In this document: positions 58,473 to 64,000 of the stretch, piece by piece | Numbering within the stretch: position 1 is the first letter of the stretch | Layout of the letters: every line of letters begins with the position of its first letter | Translations under genes and position numbers: made by a program | From: Caldifarciminota bacterium | GTDB taxonomy: Bacteria; Hydrothermota; UBA3073 | DNA length: 64,000 nucleotides | Reading direction: 5' to 3' | Assembly (NCBI GenBank): GCA_023129165.1 | Contig: JAGMCL010000060.1 | Coordinates: 1-64,000, forward strand | Notes under the pieces: model-generated | Told to the model about the DNA's origin: nothing | The model's input: only the letters and a program-made list of their open reading frames with translations | Databases searched by the model: none

Positions 58473-59183
58473 ATGCGTATTCTTATTATCATACCGACAT
58501 ATAACGAAATAGAAAACATATCAACTGTGATTTCAAGAATCCTTTCAATAAGAAAAGACATAGAAGTCCTTGTTATTGATGATAATTCAATAGATGGTAC
58601 TAGTGAATATGTGAGCAATTTATCAAAAGAAGAGGAACGGGTTAAACTTCATAGACGTCCACGCAAACTTGGACTCGGAACAGCATATAGAGAGGGTTTT
58701 AGATATGCTATAAATGAGAGATATGACTACATATTCGAGATGGATGCTGATATGTCTCATAATCCAGATGACATTCCGAGATTCCTTGAAGAGATAGAGA
58801 CTGCAGACCTTATCATAGGTTCAAGATATGCTATGGGTGTATCCGTAATAAACTGGCCTATGTCCAGGCTTCTCCTATCATTCTTTGCGAATATGTACTC
58901 AAGGATTACAACAGGTGTTCCAGTGAGAGATATGACAAGTGGCTATAAATGCTATAAAAGGAAGGTAATCGAGGAACTCCTAAAGGAGAAAATAGTATCT
59001 GATGGCTATGGTTTTCAGATTGAAACGGTTTTCTGGGCTTATAAAAAGGGGTTTAGATTGAGAGAGATGCCTATAATATTCACTGACAGGTTGGAGGGTA
59101 GCTCCAAGATGTCAAGAAGGATTGTTTGGGAGGCTCTATGGATAACCTGGCGGCTCAGATTTGTAGGAATGTTTCGAAATTGA
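58473..59183 (+). CDS. Polyprenol monophosphomannose synthase-like GT2 glycosyltransferase
   Basis: IIIPTYNEIENISTVI, VIDDNSIDGTSEYV, FEMDADMSHNPDDIP. Confidence 0.92.
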   Translation: MRILIIIPTYNEIENISTVISRILSIRKDIEVLVIDDNSIDGTSEYVSNLSKEEERVKLHRRPRKLGLGTAYREGFRYAINERYDYIFEMDADMSHNPDDIPRFLEEIETADLIIGSRYAMGVSVINWPMSRLLLSFFANMYSRITTGVPVRDMTSGYKCYKRKVIEELLKEKIVSDGYGFQIETVFWAYKKGFRLREMPIIFTDRLEGSSKMSRRIVWEALWITWRLRFVGMFRN

Positions 59184-59216
59184 AAGTAAAAAAACCTTTA
59201 GATATTTTAATTTTCT

Positions 59217-59897
59217 ATGTTTATTTCTGCTATAATCGTGGCAGGTGGTCGTGGGGAGAGGATGAAAAGTCCCGTTCCCAAGCAGTTTTTAGACATAAAC
59301 GGGGTTTCACTTATTTCGCTCTCAATCATTTTTTTTGAAAAATTAGAGATTGTTAATGAGGTAATCATAGTAATGCTTCCAGAGTGGATAGAACATTTGG
59401 AGAATAATATCCTCTCAAAGGGCAGTTTTAAAAAGGTAAGTAAGATTGTAGAGGGTGGTAAATTTCGTCAGGACTCCTTTAAGAACGGTCTTATGCATTC
59501 GAAGGGAGAGATAGTAATTGACCATGATGCAGCAAGACCATTCCCGGGATTTCTTGATATTAACAATATGGTTAAAAAGTGTGAAAAATTGGGAGCAGTC
59601 ATTCCTATTATCCCGGTGAAAGATACAGTGAAGTATTTAGAAGATGATAGAGTTCAGAAAACAATTAACAGAAATAATCTCTTTTGTGTTCAAACACCTC
59701 AGATATTCAGGAAGAAACTCTGCCTGAGGGCATATAAAAGGGCAGAAGAGGATGAATTCTATGGCAGTGATACTGCCTCACTATTTGAAAACGTTAAAAT
59801 ACCAGTCTATACATATTTGGGTTCTGTATTTAACATAAAGATAACTACTGATGATGACCTCGAACTTGCAAGGGCAATTAATCAATATGTTCTATAG
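59217..59897 (+). CDS. ispD: 2-C-methyl-D-erythritol 4-phosphate cytidylyltransferase
   Basis: AIIVAGGRGERMKSPVPKQFLDING; HDAARPF; next to ispF. Confidence 0.92.
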   Translation: MFISAIIVAGGRGERMKSPVPKQFLDINGVSLISLSIIFFEKLEIVNEVIIVMLPEWIEHLENNILSKGSFKKVSKIVEGGKFRQDSFKNGLMHSKGEIVIDHDAARPFPGFLDINNMVKKCEKLGAVIPIIPVKDTVKYLEDDRVQKTINRNNLFCVQTPQIFRKKLCLRAYKRAEEDEFYGSDTASLFENVKIPVYTYLGSVFNIKITTDDDLELARAINQYVL

Positions 59898-59900
59898 AAT

Positions 59901-59971
59901 TGTAGGCACAAATTCAATTTGTGCCAGCACGATTTGAAATCCCCGCAATAAACGGGGCAGGCGTGCCTACA
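59901..59971. repeat. 71-bp TGTAGGCAC hairpin repeat between ispD and ispF
   Basis: TGTAGGCAC...GTGCCTACA ends with inner CACAAATTcAATTTGTG and CCCCG...CGGGG dyads. Confidence 0.8.
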
Positions 59972-59986
59972 TGACCAGTAGAAATT

Positions 59987-60439
59987 ATGCGTGTTGGAAT
60001 TGGATATGATGTCCATAGATTCGTTTCAGGGAAACCACTAATAATAGGTGGAGTTAAAATACCCTATGATATGGGTCTTCTTGCACACTCTGATGGTGAT
60101 GTTCTCATCCATTCAATCGGTGATGCAATACTGGGTGCATATAGTATGGGTGACCTCGGTACTCATTTCCCTGATACAGATGAGAAATGGAAGGATGTGA
60201 GTAGTGTTCTTATTCTTAAAGAAATTATGAGAATAACAGGTGCGAATGTGATAAATGTGGATTCAGTAGTAGTATGCGAGAAACCAAGATTATCGCCTTA
60301 TATCCCCAAAATGAGAGAAAACATAGCAGGTATACTCAATATCTCCGTAAGTTCAGCATCAGTAAAGGCTACTACTGAGGAGGGTTTACTCCTAAGAGGA
60401 GAAGGGATGGCTACATATTCGATTGTCCTCTGTTTATAA
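59987..60439 (+). CDS. ispF: 2-C-methyl-D-erythritol 2,4-cyclodiphosphate synthase
   Basis: RVGIGYDVHRF, LLAHSDGDVLIHSIGDAILGA. Confidence 0.95.
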   Translation: MRVGIGYDVHRFVSGKPLIIGGVKIPYDMGLLAHSDGDVLIHSIGDAILGAYSMGDLGTHFPDTDEKWKDVSSVLILKEIMRITGANVINVDSVVVCEKPRLSPYIPKMRENIAGILNISVSSASVKATTEEGLLLRGEGMATYSIVLCL

Positions 60440-61204
60440 TCTAACATCTCCCTCATTTAAAGAAAGAAATTCTTCCGCAAGTTCAAAATATGCCTGTGCT
60501 CCTTTCGACTTTACATCATGCAGAAGTATTGGTTTACCAAATGAGGGCGCCTCAGCAAGCCTGATATTTCGCGGTATGGTAGTCTTAAATATTCTGTTAC
60601 TAAAATGTCTTTCTATCTCCTGCCTAACCTCTCTTGCAAGCAATGGTCTCATATCCAGCATCGTAAAAAGAATTCCCTCTACGTAGATACACGGGTTAAG
60701 TGTGTTCCTTATCCTGCTTATTGTTGAAAAAAGCCTTGACAGACCCTCCATTGCATAAAACTCACATTGAACAGGAACAAGGACTGAATTTGCTGCCACA
60801 AGACCATTAATGGTTAGCAACCCAAGCGAGGGTGGAGAATCGATAATTATATAATCATATTCACCTATCAGTACATCTAATTTTGATTTGAGAACACTCT
60901 CTCTGTTTTCCATATCAACAAGCTCAACCTCTGCTCCTGCAAGAGATAAAGAAGAGGGCACGAGAAATAGGTGAGACAAATCGGTTTTTATGATTATATC
61001 ACGGATATCTGTATCACCAATTAATACATCATAGATGCTATCTTTGGGTTTCCCTCCCAGACCTGTGGTTGAATTTGCCTGGGGGTCTACATCAACTAAT
61101 AACACTCTCCGTTCTGCTACAGCAATAGATGCAGAAAGATTTACAGCTGTGGTTGTTTTACCTACTCCGCCTTTCTGGTTTGCTACTGAGATAACTTTAC
61201 CCAT
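60434..61204 (-). CDS. parA: ParA/Soj family chromosome-partitioning ATPase
   Basis: NQKGGVGKTTTAVNLS deviant Walker A; DVDPQANSTTGLG. Confidence 0.92.
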   Translation of the reverse strand: MGKVISVANQKGGVGKTTTAVNLSASIAVAERRVLLVDVDPQANSTTGLGGKPKDSIYDVLIGDTDIRDIIIKTDLSHLFLVPSSLSLAGAEVELVDMENRESVLKSKLDVLIGEYDYIIIDSPPSLGLLTINGLVAANSVLVPVQCEFYAMEGLSRLFSTISRIRNTLNPCIYVEGILFTMLDMRPLLAREVRQEIERHFSNRIFKTTIPRNIRLAEAPSFGKPILLHDVKSKGAQAYFELAEEFLSLNEGDVRL

Positions 61205-61829
61205 TAGCCCTCCCAATTACAACAATCTCACCCTTCGTGAAAATCCTCTTGTGTCTTTCAGTAATCGAGAGACGGTTTCTCTTCAGGACATTTCTGGCAT
61301 CCTCAATCTCCTTTGGCAATTTTTCCCCCTTGAACATTATAATTCTACCATCTTCCTCTAATAGTCTTGCTGTAAGTTTAACAATCTTTTTAATGCTGCC
61401 GACCTTCCTTGCTGTTATAATATCGTAGCACATCTCTGGTTTATACTGGATAATGTCAACATTGTATATACGCACATTACATAACCCTAGTTCACGCCTC
61501 AACTCCCTCAAGAATACAGCCTTCTTCTTTCTTGATTCAACTAAATCAAGGAATATATCATCTTTTAATATCTTTAAAGGGATTCCGGGAAACCCAGCAC
61601 CAGTCCCGAAATCAAGGAGATGGTCACCCTTTAATAAATCATGTATTGAAAGTGAGTCGAGGATATGCCTTTCTATGATGTTTTCTTCCTGTCTTGATAC
61701 TATATTGATCTTTTTGTTCCATTTTAAAATAAGTTCATAGTATCTTAATAAGAGTCCAAGAGTCTCATTATTTTCAGACAGTTTTAACTGTCTAAAACCT
61801 TTCTTTAACCTCTCTATCCCAGAAACCAT
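61197..61829 (-). CDS. rsmG: 16S rRNA (guanine527-N7)-methyltransferase
   Basis: HILDSLSIHDLL, LLDFGTGAGFPGIPLKI. Confidence 0.9.
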   Translation of the reverse strand: MVSGIERLKKGFRQLKLSENNETLGLLLRYYELILKWNKKINIVSRQEENIIERHILDSLSIHDLLKGDHLLDFGTGAGFPGIPLKILKDDIFLDLVESRKKKAVFLRELRRELGLCNVRIYNVDIIQYKPEMCYDIITARKVGSIKKIVKLTARLLEEDGRIIMFKGEKLPKEIEDARNVLKRNRLSITERHKRIFTKGEIVVIGRANG

Positions 61830-61890
61830 AATCTAAAAAAACCTTCAGAGAATGTCCTAAACTCTCATAATGAAAGACAGAATGATACTT

Positions 61891-62009
61891 GTCATTGCGA
61901 GTCCGTCGTCCGTCAAGAAGTGCGACGGATTGACGGACGTGGCAATCTCATTCCTTTATAACCAATCCTTACTAATATGAGATTGCTTCACCCTCGGTTC
62001 GCAATGACA
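61891..62009. repeat. ATTGCGAG-family modular repeats, direct and inverted copies
   Basis: cattgcgagTCCGTCGTCCGTCAAGAAGTGCGACGGATTGACGGACgtggcaatctcatt; gagattgcttcaccctcggttcgcaatgac. Confidence 0.85.
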
Positions 62010-62149
62010 GACTAAACCCGCACAACAAGGAGAGGATGAATATCAGTCCATATGGTTCCCGTGTTTATACCATGCAGGTATTTCTTAATCCTGATTCACT
62101 GATAACCTGATACGCCTATGCTATCTCAGTTGACTCATCATTCTACGCA

Positions 62150-62533
62150 CTAAAACCTGTACCCAACCTCCAGTTCAATGCCAACATCCTCTTGAAAGTT
62201 GTATAAATGAGCACCGATATAGGCATCACTTATAGAGAATACCCACATACCTAATGACCACCAGAGCCAGTCAGTTCTTTTAGCAATATGGTAATCATAG
62301 TCCTCGTCTTTCCCTTCTGCCTTTGCATCCATGGCGTAAATATGCTCTCTAACAACAAATCCAAGGCAAATTGTCTGGGCAGCTGCAAACAGGAAACCTT
62401 TTGTATACTCCTCGTTGTAGAATTGTCCTCCTCCAGGAAGGATTGATAGAAGCATTGCCTTTTGTGCAGACTTACCTTCTCCCTGTAGTATTACAGGAAT
62501 TAGAATTAATAAAGTTAGTAGTAGTTTTCTCAT
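62150..62533 (-). CDS. DUF5683-like small membrane/outer-membrane protein
   Basis: Signal peptide; KAMLLSILPGGGQFYNEEYTKGFLFAAAQ. Confidence 0.65.
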   Translation of the reverse strand: MRKLLLTLLILIPVILQGEGKSAQKAMLLSILPGGGQFYNEEYTKGFLFAAAQTICLGFVVREHIYAMDAKAEGKDEDYDYHIAKRTDWLWWSLGMWVFSISDAYIGAHLYNFQEDVGIELEVGYRF

Positions 62534-62578
62534 AATCTAATCGTTTTTTAATATATTATACTCTACTTCCATAAAAAT

Positions 62579-62724
62579 GCGATTGCTTCACCTTCGGTTC
62601 GCAATGACAGTGTGTTGTATGCGATTGCTTCATCCGTCAAGAAGTGCGACGGACTCCTCGCAATGACGACGCTATATTTCTGTCATTGTGAGTCCTGATG
62701 ACAATCAGGACGTGGCAATCTCAT
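62579..62724. repeat. Three ATTGCGAG-family modular repeats in tandem
   Basis: gcgattgcttcaccttcggttcgcaatgac; gcgattgcttcatccgtcaagaagtgcgacggactcctcgcaatgac; cattgtgagTCCTGATgacaATCAGGAcgtggcaatctcat. Confidence 0.85.
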
Positions 62725-62793
62725 CACTTAAACCATAATCGCTATTTATTATACGAAACTTCTCTGTTAGAGATTGTATTAACCATTTAAAGT

Positions 62794-63855
62794 TTATGAA
62801 AAATACCGTTCATTGAGATATCCAAATATCCTTTCAATCTCAATTCTTATTCTATCACGGGATATTCTATACTCCTCTATTCCACCTCCGATAGGATCTT
62901 CTATTTCCTCTTTTTTATCGTCTCTGCCAAATTCACCCAGGATAAAAATTCTGCTGGATATCTCTGGATAATGCGAAACTATCCATTGTCTGTTTTTTTC
63001 TTCCATACACAGAATAAGGTCGTAATTATATGCAACTTCTCTTGTTATTTGTCGAGATAGCTGTCCACTAATATCTATATTCTCTTCTAACATAACATCC
63101 ATTGCAAGCAACGAAGGAGTAGAACCATCTGTGGTATGTACACCTGCGGAACCAACAAATACATTCATAGGTCTTACCTGTCTTGCTAAACCCTCAGCTA
63201 TCTGACTCCTGCATAAATTTGCAGTACATACAAAAAGTACTCTAATCCTCATCCCCCTGGATAACATAACTCTGACTCCTGTCTTTTGTTCTATCTCAAA
63301 AAGGGATACTTTACCTCTCCTGAGAAGGATAGGTGGTGATAGCGAAAGCACCGTTGAAGGAATTGCAGGTTCTGGTGTTTCTCCTTCTATCACATAGTCT
63401 ATGTCTTTTCTAAAAATTCTTTTTATCTCCCTGACATTCGAAAGGACAGGAAGATTTTCTACATTGCAACTCGTTGTTGCAAGAGGATTTGGATAATTAT
63501 TAAGAAGAGCTAATATATGCTTTTCGTCAGGAATTCTTATACCTATAGTCCCGTCTTTTGCCTTAATTGGAACATCTTTATTCGTCTTAATTACTAATGT
63601 AAGTGGACCTGGCCAGAAATACTTAGATAATTTATCGATGAGTCTTGTAGAATGGGTTATAATCTTCTCAAGTTTATCAGATGATGGAATAAACATAATC
63701 AGTGGCTTATCCTTGACTCTATGCTTTATTTGATAGATTTTTTCAATTGCCTCTTTGAGTGTTGCATCACATCCTATTCCATATACAGTATCGGTTGGAA
63801 ATGCAATGATTCCTCCACCTTTAAGGATACTAATCGACCTTTTTAACCAATTCAT
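62794..63855 (-). CDS. Sua5/YrdC threonylcarbamoyl-AMP synthase fused to low-molecular-weight protein-tyrosine phosphatase
   Basis: GGGIIAFPTDTVYGIGCDA...TIGIRIPDE (Sua5/YrdC) then VLFVCTANLCRSQIAEGLAR (CX5R) and IEDPIGGG DP loop. Confidence 0.9.
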   Translation of the reverse strand: MNWLKRSISILKGGGIIAFPTDTVYGIGCDATLKEAIEKIYQIKHRVKDKPLIMFIPSSDKLEKIITHSTRLIDKLSKYFWPGPLTLVIKTNKDVPIKAKDGTIGIRIPDEKHILALLNNYPNPLATTSCNVENLPVLSNVREIKRIFRKDIDYVIEGETPEPAIPSTVLSLSPPILLRRGKVSLFEIEQKTGVRVMLSRGMRIRVLFVCTANLCRSQIAEGLARQVRPMNVFVGSAGVHTTDGSTPSLLAMDVMLEENIDISGQLSRQITREVAYNYDLILCMEEKNRQWIVSHYPEISSRIFILGEFGRDDKKEEIEDPIGGGIEEYRISRDRIRIEIERIFGYLNERYFS

Positions 63856-64000
63856 ATATCTAAAGTTATGCGTAAATAAGCATTTAAGAGTATATTTATT
63901 AATTATTATACCATAAATATTTTAATTTTGCAAGTTTATTAAAGAAATTGCTTCGTCTACAGCTCACAGGTATATGTAAGAAGATGTCATTACGAGTCCA

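Noticed and set aside
1-64000. tRNA, rRNA or complete insertion sequence
   Set aside because: No cloverleaf, rRNA signature or transposase ORF recognised on either strand by eye; tRNAscan-SE and ISfinder would be needed to confirm.

Overview
The window is about 64 kb of AT-rich bacterial chromosome. Taxonomy is inferred from protein style only; it resembles a WOR-3/Stahlbacteria-like or FCB-type lineage. Main blocks: (1) 0.35-6.6 kb, a tightly packed seven-gene operon (XDH/CO-dehydrogenase-type Fe-S and FAD subunits, DUF364-like, XdhC, THEP1-like NTPase, PLP enzyme, 8-oxoguanine-deaminase-like amidohydrolase) with no molybdopterin large subunit in view. (2) 6.8-28.4 kb, an island of secreted proteins with different N-terminal modules (transglutaminase-like, C45-like Ntn hydrolase, C13/caspase-like, several beta-propellers) and the same C-terminal T9SS/FlgD-like sorting domain. 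(3) 29-31.6 kb, a short minus-strand run with two integron attC-like sites next to an HNH protein and a ClpP-fold (SDH-type) protease; it looks like an integrase-less cassette cluster (CALIN). (4) 33-47 kb, TonB/ExbB/ExbD (including an ExbB-ExbD fusion), TPR, PorV-like, GWxTD and C25-like genes. (5) 47-64 kb, housekeeping and envelope genes (asnS, Xer, three parvulin-type PPIases, LptE-like, CCA transferase, ispD/ispF, parA, rsmG, a Sua5-LMW-PTP fusion). Intergenic DNA is rich in non-coding repeats. Three sequence-unrelated hairpin/MITE-like families share GGGGTCAGG...CCTGACCCC ends, including exact-length 262-bp and 174-bp pairs. Other families appear to have interchangeable inner palindromes. 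Several genes have near-consensus sigma70 promoters ending 6-8 nt before the ATG, which suggests leaderless mRNAs. All calls come from reading the sequence; no database search was run.
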